64,000 nucleotides of DNA from Ardenticatenaceae bacterium (lineage in GTDB: Bacteria > Chloroflexota > Anaerolineae > Promineifilales > Promineifilaceae): the NCBI GenBank assembly GCA_020634415.1, contig JACKBT010000003.1:1-64000 (forward strand), read 5' to 3'. The notes below the pieces were generated by a model. The model made no database searches and was not told where the DNA came from. It worked only from the letters and a program-made list of their open reading frames with translations. Position numbers and translations under genes: made by a program. Positions 24,438 through 32,967 of this stretch are shown piece after piece; the stretch's first letter is position 1; every line of letters begins with the position of its first letter.

Positions 24438-25043
24438 ATGAACGAACTCATCCAACAACTCGCCGCCTTTCCCACCGCCACCCTACACGAAGCGATGGGC
24501 AAATATGGCGCACTTCCCTCTGGCATAAAGCCCCTTAGCCCCGCGATGAAAGTGTGCGGAACGGCCGTTACCGTCCACACCATGCCCCGCGACAACATGA
24601 TGCTCCACCACGCCATCGCCCAGGCCACCCCCGGCGACGTCATCATCGCCCACTGCTCCGACTTCTGGGAAGCCGGCTACTGGGGCGAAATCATGGCCGT
24701 TGGTGCCCAGGCACGCGGCCTCGCCGGCCTCATCATAGACGGCTGCGTCCGCGACGCCGACCCCATCATCACCCTCGGTTTTCCCGTCTTTGCACGTGGC
24801 CTCTGCATTCACGGCACCACCAAATTCGGCAGCGGCACCCTCAACCAACCCATCACCATCGGCCCAATCACCATCAACCCCGGCGATGTCGTCGTCGGCG
24901 ACCGCGACGGCGTGGTCATCGTCCCCGCCGACCACCTCGTCAACACCATCAACAAAGCCACCGCCCGCGAAGCCAAAGAAGCCCAGGTAATGGAACGCCT
25001 GCGGAACGGCGAAACAACTTTAGAGATTTATGGCTGGCAATAA
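24438..25043 (+). CDS. RraA-family protein, probable 4-carboxy-4-hydroxy-2-oxoadipate aldolase
   Basis: The 201-residue protein has the family fold with GYWGEIMAVGAQARGLAGLI, IDGCVRD and GDRDGVVIVP, where the metal-binding and substrate-binding residues (Arg and Asp of DGCVRD) sit. Members with this pattern include CHA/HMG aldolases of aromatic meta-cleavage routes (LigK/GalC/ProA) and the RNase E regulator RraA. An RNase E regulator is unlikely in this phylum. The following genes encode a dioxygenase, a hydratase-like protein and an isomerase, which supports a ring-cleavage aldolase. It has no strong ribosome site; the palindrome ends just upstream. Confidence 0.83.
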   Translation: MNELIQQLAAFPTATLHEAMGKYGALPSGIKPLSPAMKVCGTAVTVHTMPRDNMMLHHAIAQATPGDVIIAHCSDFWEAGYWGEIMAVGAQARGLAGLIIDGCVRDADPIITLGFPVFARGLCIHGTTKFGSGTLNQPITIGPITINPGDVVVGDRDGVVIVPADHLVNTINKATAREAKEAQVMERLRNGETTLEIYGWQ

Positions 25044-25044
25044 A

Positions 25045-25107
25045 AGAGACTGGAGACTAGAGACTGGGGACTCACCAGTCTCCAGTCTCTAGTCTCCAAT
25101 CCCCAAT
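25045..25107. repeat. Intergenic palindrome, family A
   Basis: AAGAGACTGGAGACTAGAGA words are mirrored by CCAGTCTCCAGTCTCTAG words. It separates the aldolase gene and the dioxygenase gene and ends 4 bp before the AAGGAG of the latter. Confidence 0.9.
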
Positions 25108-25118
25108 AAGGAGCAACT

Positions 25119-26075
25119 ATGAACGAACCCATCTGGGACATCGCCCATCTCGCCCACGTCGAACTGCTCACCCCCAAACCCCAAGAAAGCCTCCAATTCT
25201 TCACCGACATCATGGGCATGTCCATCAGCGGGCAGCAGGGCGATTCCGTCTACCTCCGCGCTTACGATGACTACGAACAGCACACCCTCAAACTAACAGC
25301 CCATTCCCAACCGGGCATCGGCCACTTCGCGTGGCGCACGCGCAGCCCCCAAGCCCTGGCACGGCGCATCGCCGCCATCGAACAAACAGGATTAGGCCAG
25401 GGCTGGACAGATGGCGATCTGGGTCACGGCCCCGCCTACGCCTTCCAAACACCCGACGGCCACAACGTAGAAATCTACTACGAAACCCAGTGGTATCAGG
25501 CCAGCGCAGACGATAAACCCGCCCTCAAAAACCAGGCTTCGCGCTTCCCTGGTCGCGGCGTGAATTTGCGCCGCCTCGACCACCTCAACCTGCTCGCCAG
25601 CGACATTCCCGCCATGCGCGTCTTCCATGCCGATGTGTTAGGCGCACGGCTCACAGAAACCATCATCTTTGACGATGGCTCCGAAAAAGCTGTCTGGTTC
25701 TCCGTCAACAACAAATCCTACGACCTGGCCATCGCCGAAGACCACACAGGCCGTCGCGGGCGGCTGCATCACGTCACCTACGCCGTCAACAGCCGCGAAG
25801 AGGTGCTGCTGGCGGCCGACATCTGCCTGGAAAATAATGTCTTTATTGAGACCGGGCCGCACAAACACGCTATCCAACAAACCTTCTTCCTCTATGTCTA
25901 TGAACCGGGCGGCAACCGCTTCGAGATTGCCCACGCCAATGCCCGCCTGATTTTGGCCCCCGATTGGCAGACAATTGTTTGGAGTGAGGCCGAGCGTAAA
26001 AAGGGGCAAGCCTGGGGACTGCAAACTGTTGCCAGCTTCCACACACACGGCACACCCCCAGTGGAGGAAAAATAA
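25119..26075 (+). CDS. Extradiol ring-cleavage dioxygenase (catechol 2,3-dioxygenase type, VOC fold)
   Basis: The 318-residue protein consists of two VOC repeats. The metal-site residues of type I extradiol dioxygenases are in the C-terminal repeat: H155 (LRRLDHLNLL), H218 (RGRLHHVTYA) and E269 (GNRFEIA). A catalytic His candidate lies near H207-H218. It would cleave a catecholic ring next to the two hydroxyls using Fe(II) and O2. Preceding AAGGAG supports the ATG at 25119. Its TAA overlaps the ATG of the GalB-like gene by one base, so they are translationally coupled. The substrate could be a carboxylated catechol, given the neighbours. Confidence 0.9.
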   Translation: MNEPIWDIAHLAHVELLTPKPQESLQFFTDIMGMSISGQQGDSVYLRAYDDYEQHTLKLTAHSQPGIGHFAWRTRSPQALARRIAAIEQTGLGQGWTDGDLGHGPAYAFQTPDGHNVEIYYETQWYQASADDKPALKNQASRFPGRGVNLRRLDHLNLLASDIPAMRVFHADVLGARLTETIIFDDGSEKAVWFSVNNKSYDLAIAEDHTGRRGRLHHVTYAVNSREEVLLAADICLENNVFIETGPHKHAIQQTFFLYVYEPGGNRFEIAHANARLILAPDWQTIVWSEAERKKGQAWGLQTVASFHTHGTPPVEEK

Positions 26076-26788
26076 TGGCGAAAAAACTATTGGTAATTGG
26101 GGCGCATTCGGCCGATTTTGTCTGGCGCTCGGCGGGAGCCATTGCCGTTACGACCACGGGCGGCGGCACGTCGCTGGTGGTAGCCTTGTCTTATGGCGAA
26201 CGGGGCGAATCGGGCAATTTATGGCAAGAGCCGAATCAGACGGTTGAGAATGTGAAGCGGATTCGGCATGAGCAGGCAGAGGCGGCAGCAACGGCCGTTG
26301 GCGCAACCTTCCTCTGCCTCGATTTAGGCGACTATCCTTTAACCATCACCAATGAAGCCATGACACGCTTGGTGACGTTGTTCCAAGACGAAGCACCCGA
26401 TGTCCTCATCACCCACACCCCCGACGATCCCTTCAACCCCGATCATCCGGTGGCCTACCAAATGGTGGAAAAGGCGCGATTATTGGCGACAGGCGCCGGG
26501 GTCGCCAGCGCCTTCAAGCGCATTCAGCCGCCAGAGTGGTATCTATTTGAGCCGCATCAGCCTGAGTTGTCGGGGTTTATGCCCAATACGTTTGTGGATA
26601 TTACGGCCGTTTTCCCCCAAAAACTCGCCGCCATGAACGCCATGGGTGCCCAAAGCTACCTCAAAGAATACTACACCGAACTGGCCGCCCGTCGCGGCAA
26701 CCACGCCCGGCGCATTTCCGGCAATTCGGCCGTTAAATACGCCGAAGCCTTCCAGCGCATGGTTCCCTGGGTGGTAAACAGCCTATAA
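26075..26788 (+). CDS. PIG-L/LmbE-family protein, probable 4-oxalomesaconate hydratase (GalB-like)
   Basis: The 237-residue protein has the PIG-L fold, but the usual AHPDDxE is AHSADFVWRSAG, the form seen in the GalB group. Other marks are SYGERGESGNLW, ADxLITHTPDDPFNPDHP (zinc His) and a C-terminal AARRGNHARR. GalB of Pseudomonas hydrates 4-oxalomesaconate in gallate and protocatechuate breakdown; the aldolase encoded two genes upstream would act on the product. Deacetylases of the same fold are the alternative. It follows the dioxygenase with a one-base overlap. Confidence 0.8.
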   Translation: MAKKLLVIGAHSADFVWRSAGAIAVTTTGGGTSLVVALSYGERGESGNLWQEPNQTVENVKRIRHEQAEAAATAVGATFLCLDLGDYPLTITNEAMTRLVTLFQDEAPDVLITHTPDDPFNPDHPVAYQMVEKARLLATGAGVASAFKRIQPPEWYLFEPHQPELSGFMPNTFVDITAVFPQKLAAMNAMGAQSYLKEYYTELAARRGNHARRISGNSAVKYAEAFQRMVPWVVNSL

Positions 26789-26796
26789 CAGAAGTT

Positions 26797-26859
26797 GCCC
26801 TCAGTTCCCCCAAGTTCCTCCCAGTTCCCCAAAGGAACTGAGGAGAACCGGGGGGAGCT
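26797..26859. repeat. Intergenic palindrome, word AGTTCCCCCAAGTTCC (family H)
   Basis: CAGTTCCCCCAAGTTCCTCC words are followed by GGAACTGAGGAGAACCGGGG words. It forms a hairpin between two co-directional genes of the aromatic cluster. A second copy is at 50437-50498. Confidence 0.85.
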
Positions 26860-26875
26860 TTTCTGGAGAATCACA

Positions 26876-27262
26876 ATGCCCCACTTAATTTTAGAATACA
26901 CAGACAATATTGAGCCGTTTGCCGTGCAGCCCTTACTGGCAAAGCTGCACGAAGAGATGGTAGCCACAGGCGCGGTAAACTTGAAAGGGCTAAAAAGCCG
27001 CGCCATCTGCCATGCTGATTATCACATTGGGGATGGCGATGAGAGTTATGCCTTTGTGCATGTGCAGATGTGGATTCGAGACGGCCGTTCCCACAAAACC
27101 AAACAAGAAATGGCCCAACGCGCCATGACCATCCTCGAACAAACCTTCGGCCACCGCCGCCAAAACGGCTATCTTTCCCTTTCCGTAGACATTCAAGAAC
27201 TAGCCAAAGGCATCGCCCTCACCCACCACAACATTCCAGAAAACGCAAAACGTAAAACGTAA
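26876..27262 (+). CDS. 5-carboxymethyl-2-hydroxymuconate isomerase (CHMI/HpaF) family protein
   Basis: The 128-residue protein starts MPHLILEYTDNI, with the N-terminal proline that is the catalytic base of the tautomerase superfamily (after Met removal). The pattern ARAxxH (here KSRAICHADYHIGD) and the FVHVQMWIRDGRSHKTKQ block match CHMI/HpaF. The enzyme isomerises a ring-cleavage product in homoprotocatechuate breakdown. I chose the ATG at 26876 (GGAGA 7 bp upstream), not an in-frame start at 26795 inside the palindrome. It closes the aromatic cluster. Its last residues and stop lie in the following palindrome. Confidence 0.85.
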   Translation: MPHLILEYTDNIEPFAVQPLLAKLHEEMVATGAVNLKGLKSRAICHADYHIGDGDESYAFVHVQMWIRDGRSHKTKQEMAQRAMTILEQTFGHRRQNGYLSLSVDIQELAKGIALTHHNIPENAKRKT

Positions 27263-27297
27263 GGGAATTACGTTTTACGTTTTACATTTTACCCTTA
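27241..27297. repeat. Intergenic palindrome, word CGTAAAACGTAA (family E), supplying both stop codons
   Basis: AACGTAAAACGTAA words are mirrored by TTACGTTTTACG words between convergent genes. The plus-strand TAA (27260-27262) and the minus-strand TAA (27295-27297) are at its ends. Confidence 0.9.
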
Positions 27298-28224
27298 CTC
27301 CACCTGCGGCAGCACACTCTGCGCCATCGCTTCCAGCCCATCCAAATCATCCAAATCCATCCATTGCAGCATCACCCGGTAGATGCCAGCCTCAGCCCAA
27401 CGACCCAACTGCTCCACAATCTGATTACCCGTACCCACGGCAATATTGCCACGCTGGCGCAGTTCATCATAGGTCACATTGCGCGGGGCTAATTTCGCCG
27501 CCACCTCCGCTTCATCACGGCCAAAAATGCAACCCGTCATCAACGAGCGGCGCACATCACCCGGTTGACGGTCGTTTGCCGCCAACAACTCATCCAACAA
27601 AGCATTGCGCTCCTTCACCGCCTCCGGCGCAATATAAACCGCGTTCCACTCCTGCGCATACCGCGCCACCAACGGCAGCGTGCGCTGCGTCCCATTACCG
27701 CCAATCAAAATCGGCGGCCCGCCCGGACGCTGCGGGCGCGGCAGCAAAATCGCCTCCTGAATCTGGTAATACTCCCCCGTAAAATCCACCGGCTCATCAC
27801 TGTGCAGCAGCCGCGTCATCACCTCCAACGCCTCCTCAAAGCGATCCATACGCGGCTTCACATCCAGCAAATCCCAGCCATAGTTGGTATGCTCCCGCAC
27901 CTGCCAGCCCGCACCCACACCCAGATGCAGACGGCCGTTCGACAAATCATCCACCGCACTCGCCATCCGCACCGTCATCGTCGGCTGGCGAAACGACACC
28001 GGCGACACCATCGGCCCAAACTCAATCCGCCGCGTATGGCTCGCCAGCCACGTCAGCGACACCCACAACTCCAGCGAATCCATATCCGGCGGCTGGGCAT
28101 TGGTGTAATGATCCGAGCGAAACAACCCCACAAAGCCCAAATCCTCCACCGCCTGCGCTATCCGCTGAAAACGCGGCCACGTCAGCCCATGCTGACCTTC
28201 CAACATAATGGCAACTTCAATCAT
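27295..28224 (-). CDS. LLM-class F420-dependent oxidoreductase
   Basis: The 309-residue protein is a luciferase-like TIM barrel: IEVAIMLEGQHGLTW, VEDLGFVGLFRSDHY, ASHTRRIEFGPMVSPVSFR and PAIL-type GGNGTQRTLPLVARYA, with LHLGVGAGWQVREH. These mark LLM enzymes that usually use coenzyme F420 (some use FMN). It probably catalyses hydride transfer to an unknown substrate. The start at 28224 has GAGGAG about 8 bp upstream; the ATG at 28239 lacks one. It is convergent with the aromatic cluster and shares the family E hairpin with it. Confidence 0.85.
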   Translation of the reverse strand: MIEVAIMLEGQHGLTWPRFQRIAQAVEDLGFVGLFRSDHYTNAQPPDMDSLELWVSLTWLASHTRRIEFGPMVSPVSFRQPTMTVRMASAVDDLSNGRLHLGVGAGWQVREHTNYGWDLLDVKPRMDRFEEALEVMTRLLHSDEPVDFTGEYYQIQEAILLPRPQRPGGPPILIGGNGTQRTLPLVARYAQEWNAVYIAPEAVKERNALLDELLAANDRQPGDVRRSLMTGCIFGRDEAEVAAKLAPRNVTYDELRQRGNIAVGTGNQIVEQLGRWAEAGIYRVMLQWMDLDDLDGLEAMAQSVLPQVE

Positions 28225-28291
28225 TTTTTCTCTCCTCATAGCCGCGATTTCTTATCGCGCTCTTCGCGGTAAAGATGCCGCGCCTACAAAC

Positions 28292-28327
28292 AAAAACGCC
28301 CATCTTGCGTCAGTGCAAGATGGGCGT
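28292..28327 (-). terminator. Rho-independent terminator of the thioredoxin gene
   Basis: Arms ACGCCCATCTTGC (28296-28308) and GCAAGATGGGCGT (28315-28327) are exact reverse complements with a 6-nt loop. On the minus strand the hairpin is followed by TTTTT, 32 bp after trxA. Confidence 0.92.
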
Positions 28328-28358
28328 AAAGTTTAACGCAAATCAGCCCACAGGCCGA

Positions 28359-28697
28359 TTACGCAGCCACAGGCTCCAAATGCGGCTCAATTTGAGCCAC
28401 AATGCGCGGCTTGGGCAGCGCCCCTGTGACACGTTCCACAACCTCGCCACCCTTAAACAGCATCAAAGTGGGAATACCCACGATGCCATAACGGCCAGGT
28501 ACGGCTGGATTCTCATCCACATCCATTTTAGCTACGCGCAAACGGCCGTTATACTCCGCCGCCATCTCCTTCACCGAAGGCGCAATCATGCGGCAAGGCC
28601 CACACCAATCGGCCCAAAAATCTACCAAAACCGGCAATTCGGATTCCAATACTTCAGTCTGAAAACTTTCGTCAGTTACTTCAAATGGTTGTGCCAT
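28359..28697 (-). CDS. trxA: Thioredoxin
   Basis: The 112-residue protein has the thioredoxin fold with the redox motif WCGPC (FWADWCGPCRMIAP) and the cis-Pro in GIVGIPTLMLFKGG. It reduces disulfides in cytoplasmic proteins, using NADPH via thioredoxin reductase. AAAGGAG 6-7 bp upstream decides the ATG at 28697; a longer frame to 28724 would read through the ribosome site. A strong terminator follows, so it is probably a single-gene transcript. A thioredoxin-like reductant would also fit the redox-active CxxU protein encoded 4.6 kb away, as speculation. Confidence 0.96.
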   Translation of the reverse strand: MAQPFEVTDESFQTEVLESELPVLVDFWADWCGPCRMIAPSVKEMAAEYNGRLRVAKMDVDENPAVPGRYGIVGIPTLMLFKGGEVVERVTGALPKPRIVAQIEPHLEPVAA

Positions 28698-28812
28698 TTT
28701 TATCTCCTTTGGTTTGTCCTTCATCTGTCAGACAAAGGTTAAAGTGTCAATCTCATTGTATAGATGATCATAGATATGATATTCTTACTCACCAATTTTT
28801 ACAACTTTTGGT

Positions 28813-28872
28813 TTGGTGGGTAATGGTAAGTAGCAGCTTAACTATACCCCATATACCAATACACCATACACC
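28813..28872. repeat. Intergenic palindrome, family B (left half degenerate)
   Basis: GGTGGGTAATGGTAAG on the left and ACTATACCCCATATACCAATACACC on the right (shown in pieces) form a weak hairpin before the amidohydrolase gene. The right half is a good match to other family B copies. Confidence 0.6.
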
Positions 28873-28889
28873 TTATTCAGGAGGTTATC

Positions 28890-30242
28890 ATGTCCCCAAC
28901 CCTCATCACCAACGGCCGTCTCGTTACCTGGAACAATCCTAACGAGATCATCGAAAATGGTGGGCTGCTGCTGGAAAACGGCCGTATCACCGCCATCGGC
29001 AGCAGCCAGGAACTGGCCGCCCAATACCCCCGCGCCGACCAACTCGACGCACGTGGGCAGCTCGTCATGCCCGGCAGCATCTGCGCCCACACCCACTTCT
29101 ACGGTGCCTTCGCCCGAGGCATGGCCATTCCCGGCCCCGCCCCCAAAGATTTCCCCGACATTTTAGAACGGCTTTGGTGGCGGCTGGATCGCGCCCTCAG
29201 TGAAGAAGATGTCAAATACAGTGCCCTCGTCTGCCTGGTAGATGCCATCAAACATGGCACTACCACCCTCATAGACCACCACGCCAGCCCCAACGCCCTG
29301 CCCGGCTCCCTCGACCAGATCGCCGCTGCCGCCGAGATGGCTGGTGTGCGCGTCGCCACCTGCTACGAAGTCACTGACCGCAACGGCGCGGCCGAAGCGC
29401 AAGCGGGCATCGCCGAAAACATACGCTTCCTCAAAGCCGCCCCACAGCGCCAAAGCGGCCTGTTAGCCGCCACCTTCGGCCTCCACGCCTCCCTCTCCAT
29501 CTCCGACGAAACCCTGGCCGACTGCGTAGCCGCCGCCAAAGAAGTCAAATCCGGCTTCCACATTCACGTCGCCGAACACGAAGCCGATGAGTACGACTCG
29601 CTAGAAAAATATGGCAAGCGCGTCGTCGCCCGCCTCACCGATGCCGGGCTGCTCGGCTCCAAAACCATTTTGGCCCACTGCGTCCACGTTGACCCCACCG
29701 AAATGGCCCTCATCCGCGCCACCGGCACCTGGGTCACACACCAGCCGCGCAGCAACATGAACAACGCCGTCGGCGCGGCCGATATTGAGGGGATGCTGCG
29801 TCTGGGCATTCCAGTTTGCCTGGGCAATGATGGTTTTAGCAACAATATGTGGGCTGAATGGAAGATGACTTATCTCATGCACAAACAGGCTCACCGCGAC
29901 CCGCGCCGCGCTAATGGCATGGACATTGTGCAGATGGCGATTCACAATAATGCTGCGCTCGCCGGCATCTTTTGGCCGCAACTGCCCATTGGCAAATTGG
30001 CCGTTGGCGCCGCCGCCGATGTGATTTTTGTGGATTACCATGCCACCACGCCGCTGACCGCAGGCAATTTACCCTGGCACATCATTTTTGGTTTTGAGAG
30101 CAGTCTGGTCACGACTACAATTGTGGCCGGACAGGTGCTCATGCGTGACCGCGAACTGCTGACGCTGGATGAGGCGGAAATCACCGCCCGCAGCCGAGAG
30201 TTGGCGCAGGGTGTGTGGGCGCGGTTTGAAGAATTATGTTAA
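28890..30242 (+). CDS. Metal-dependent amidohydrolase, SsnA/chlorohydrolase-like
   Basis: The 450-residue protein is a TIM-barrel amidohydrolase. Metal ligands are H67 and H69 (CAHTHFYGAFARGM), a His in HIHVAEHE, a His in ILAHCVHVD and the Asp in GNDGFSNN. SsnA proteins and 8-oxoguanine/atrazine-type deaminases share these motifs, and the LITNGRLVTWN start and ARGM segment resemble SsnA, which is linked to selenium-dependent molybdenum hydroxylases elsewhere. No such hydroxylase is here. CAGGAGG 6-7 bp upstream supports the start. It probably deaminates or dechlorinates a purine-like or triazine-like ring. Confidence 0.88.
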   Translation: MSPTLITNGRLVTWNNPNEIIENGGLLLENGRITAIGSSQELAAQYPRADQLDARGQLVMPGSICAHTHFYGAFARGMAIPGPAPKDFPDILERLWWRLDRALSEEDVKYSALVCLVDAIKHGTTTLIDHHASPNALPGSLDQIAAAAEMAGVRVATCYEVTDRNGAAEAQAGIAENIRFLKAAPQRQSGLLAATFGLHASLSISDETLADCVAAAKEVKSGFHIHVAEHEADEYDSLEKYGKRVVARLTDAGLLGSKTILAHCVHVDPTEMALIRATGTWVTHQPRSNMNNAVGAADIEGMLRLGIPVCLGNDGFSNNMWAEWKMTYLMHKQAHRDPRRANGMDIVQMAIHNNAALAGIFWPQLPIGKLAVGAAADVIFVDYHATTPLTAGNLPWHIIFGFESSLVTTTIVAGQVLMRDRELLTLDEAEITARSRELAQGVWARFEELC

Positions 30243-30243
30243 T

Positions 30244-30308
30244 CGAGACTGGAAACTGGAGATTGGGGATTAGTAATTGAGTCTCTAGTCTCCAATCTCC
30301 AATCTCCC
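30244..30308. repeat. Intergenic palindrome, family A
   Basis: CGAGACTGGAAACTGGAGATTGG words are mirrored as CCAATCTCCAATCTCC words on the right. It lies between two co-directional genes, ending about 20 bp before the ATG at 30329. Confidence 0.9.
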
Positions 30309-30328
30309 CAACAAAAAGGTGTAAAAAT

Positions 30329-31273
30329 ATGATAGTTGTGGCAAGTGCAAACGGCCGTGTGGGCATACAGGCCGCCGTGAATGTTCTCAAATCGGGTGGA
30401 ACGGCCGTTGATGCCGTTGAAGCTGGAATTCGGCTGGTGGAAGCCAACCCGGAGGATCACTCCGTTGGCTACAACAGTTGGCCCAACATTTTGGGTGAAT
30501 TAGAGCTAGATGCCAGCATCATGGACGGCCGTTCCCTGATGACCGGTGCTGTCGGGGCCATGAAAGGCCACCCCTACGCCATCTCCGTAGCCCGCAAAGT
30601 CATGGAAACCCTGCCCCACGTGCTGCTCGTCGGCGCTGGCGCATCCCACTTTGCCGCCGAAATGGGCTGCGAGTCATGGGACGAGATGTTGACCGACGAA
30701 GTTAAAGCGGTGTGGGAGCGCGGCCTGCGCAAAGCCATCGGCAGCGATGATATTTCCCAAGTCGCCCAACGCACCGATCTGCACCGACTGGTGCAAATGG
30801 CTACCGACCCAGAATACACCTGGGGCACAGTCAACTTCATCGCCCAGGATGGCCGCGGCGATATTTGCTGCGGCGTGAGTACCAGCGGTTGGTCGTGGAA
30901 ATACCCAGGCCGTTTGGGCGATTCGCCCATTATCGGCGCGGGCAACTATGCCGATAACCGCTATGGCGCGGCGGCCTGCACGGGCATGGGCGAGATGGCG
31001 ATTCGTGCCAGCACGGCCCACAGCCTGGTCTTTTACATGAAGATGGGTTTGAGTGTGGCCGAGGCAGGCAAACGGGCGATGGAAGATTTGAATGATTTAG
31101 GCGGCCGTTATCTCAGCACCATGAATTTGATTGCGATGGATAAGGATGGCAACCCGGCAGGCTACACCAACATTGCCGGACGGACGTACATTTACCAAAC
31201 GGCCGATATGGCCGAATACACTGAATTAGAAAGAACTGTCGTGCCCATTCAGACACGGTGGCAAAGAGATTGA
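30329..31273 (+). CDS. Ntn-type N4-(beta-N-acetylglucosaminyl)-L-asparaginase / isoaspartyl peptidase
   Basis: The 314-residue protein belongs to the Ntn asparaginase-2 family. The expected autocleavage site is before T167 in WGTVNF (family HDTxGM type), after which CGVSTSGWSWKYPGRLGDSPIIGAG and GMGEM follow, the oxyanion and substrate region. It should split into alpha and beta chains and hydrolyse glycoasparagine or isoaspartyl bonds. The normal GGRA..HA N-terminal start is shortened (MIVVASANGRVGIQA). A ribosome site is weak: AAAGGTG about 9 bp upstream. Confidence 0.88.
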   Translation: MIVVASANGRVGIQAAVNVLKSGGTAVDAVEAGIRLVEANPEDHSVGYNSWPNILGELELDASIMDGRSLMTGAVGAMKGHPYAISVARKVMETLPHVLLVGAGASHFAAEMGCESWDEMLTDEVKAVWERGLRKAIGSDDISQVAQRTDLHRLVQMATDPEYTWGTVNFIAQDGRGDICCGVSTSGWSWKYPGRLGDSPIIGAGNYADNRYGAAACTGMGEMAIRASTAHSLVFYMKMGLSVAEAGKRAMEDLNDLGGRYLSTMNLIAMDKDGNPAGYTNIAGRTYIYQTADMAEYTELERTVVPIQTRWQRD

Positions 31274-31331
31274 GAGATTAAGAGATGGAGAGATTGGGAG
31301 GTTCAATCTCTCCATCTCTCCATCTCCATCC
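31264..31331. repeat. Intergenic palindrome, family A (GAGAGATT words)
   Basis: AGAGATTGAGAGATTAAGAGATGG words are mirrored by CCATCTCTCCATCTCC words, between convergent genes. The asparaginase stop TGA (31271-31273) is in the element. Confidence 0.9.
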
Positions 31332-32963
31332 TCACGGCATTACCTCATAAATCTGAATATCATCCTGGTCGTAAACCCGTTCGCCAGGGGGAATTACCTC
31401 ACTCTGCATCAACTGCCGCTCATACTGCCCCACATAGATATGGGTGATTTGCCACTCCTCTATAAACGCTTCCCGCCAGGCCCGGCTCGTCTGGCTCTGC
31501 CAAAACTGCTCCACCATCTCGGCTTTTTCAGGGAAATTAATGGTGAAACCAAAATGCCCCATAAACACGCGCACATTCCCCAAACCGGGTAAATAGTTGC
31601 CAACGGGATAGTAAGCCAGCACGATGGCCTGTTCATCCACCTGCTCCGCTAACCACAGCATCGCCGTCCGTTCGTGGGCGGGCATGTAGTAGGGAAAATC
31701 ATCTTGGGTGGCTGTGTTTTTGATGAGGAATAAGATAACCAGGAGGGTGGAGGGGGTGGCAAAGAGCAAGGCAAGGCGGCGCGTAGTGTCGTAGGGGGTG
31801 GGTGTGTAGCGGGCGAGGCGGGTGAAAAAGCGCGTGGTTTGCAGATAGGGTAGAACGCTCTCTTCTAAACCGTAGGCGGCCAGGGTGGCGACGGGAATGA
31901 TAAGCCCCATCGTAAAACGGCCGGAATATTGGACAATGGGCAGATACATGACCAACAAATTGCCCATGACCCAGGCGGGCAGGAGCCAGTCGCGTTTTTG
32001 CTGCCACCAGCGGCGGCTGCCAATAACAGCCAATATGCCCAACAGCCCAAAGCCGAGGAGCAGCCCTAACACCGGGGGCGGCGGAATGTGGTTCAGTTCG
32101 CCAGCGACGTAGGTGGCCCAGGCTTCGTCGCGGTTCACCCAGTAGCCGTAGTAGAAGAGCAGGGGCAGGAGGGGCAGCACAATCATCACGCCCTGCCACC
32201 AGTGCCGCCAGGGTATCTGTTTTTGTTGGTAGGCCAACAGCAAGAGGTAGAGGCCGATGATGGCGGCAGTGACGGCGAGGTGGTACACATAAACTATACC
32301 GAGAATGAGGGCGAGAACGGCCGTTAATCCCGCCCATCGCCAACTATTCTCCCGCCGTATCATCCGCAAAACAGAGCCAAATAACAGTGCCTCCAAGGCC
32401 ATGCCCCAAATGTAGTGGGGTGGATTGATAGCAATCAGGGTGGTACTCCATTCAGGCATAGCCACATCGGGGAAGTAGCGCAGAGGCACATTGAAGGGGG
32501 TGGTAAGCGGCCACAAGAGCCAGCCTAACCCGCCACCAAAAACGGTGAACAGCCAGGCGGTCAACTGCTGGCGGCGCTGGCCGGGCAAGGCTTCGCGCAG
32601 CCAAAAGTGAATGCCCCATAGTGCGCCCAACAGCCCCAGCCCACGCAGAACATTGGCCCAAAGAGCATAGTTGTCGGAAAACGGCCGTATCACTTTCCCC
32701 ATCAAAATATAAAAGAAAAGCACAAACTGCGGTTGCCAACTCTCTGGCGAAAAGTAAAAATGGAGCAGCCACTCCCCCTCTGCCCCCTGGCGCATGGCAG
32801 TGGTATAACCCGAAAAATCATTGTGGTTCGCCAGGACACCCATAAAAAATTTGTCTGCGGGTGTCATAAGCCAGGCCAAAACAAAGGGTAACATCATCCA
32901 GAAAAGGGCAATCCCCACCCACAGCCACAGGTCGCGGAAACGCAAATTTTCTTTACCGTCCAT
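31332..32963 (-). CDS. Polytopic membrane protein, probable glycosyltransferase-like (GT-C type)
   Basis: The 543-residue protein has about 11-13 hydrophobic helices and a soluble C-terminal segment of about 110 residues. An extracellular loop after the first helix contains HNDFSGYTTAM and later YHLAVTAAIIG, LPIVQYSGRFTMG. This is reminiscent of GT-C or DUF2298-like membrane transferases, but no family motif is decisive. It begins 4 bp after the stop of the AhpD-like gene, so it is the third gene of that operon. I use the ATG at 32963; an upstream frame to 33044 would overlap the AhpD-like gene by 77 bp. Confidence 0.7.
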   Translation of the reverse strand: MDGKENLRFRDLWLWVGIALFWMMLPFVLAWLMTPADKFFMGVLANHNDFSGYTTAMRQGAEGEWLLHFYFSPESWQPQFVLFFYILMGKVIRPFSDNYALWANVLRGLGLLGALWGIHFWLREALPGQRRQQLTAWLFTVFGGGLGWLLWPLTTPFNVPLRYFPDVAMPEWSTTLIAINPPHYIWGMALEALLFGSVLRMIRRENSWRWAGLTAVLALILGIVYVYHLAVTAAIIGLYLLLLAYQQKQIPWRHWWQGVMIVLPLLPLLFYYGYWVNRDEAWATYVAGELNHIPPPPVLGLLLGFGLLGILAVIGSRRWWQQKRDWLLPAWVMGNLLVMYLPIVQYSGRFTMGLIIPVATLAAYGLEESVLPYLQTTRFFTRLARYTPTPYDTTRRLALLFATPSTLLVILFLIKNTATQDDFPYYMPAHERTAMLWLAEQVDEQAIVLAYYPVGNYLPGLGNVRVFMGHFGFTINFPEKAEMVEQFWQSQTSRAWREAFIEEWQITHIYVGQYERQLMQSEVIPPGERVYDQDDIQIYEVMP

Positions 32964-32967
32964 AGAA

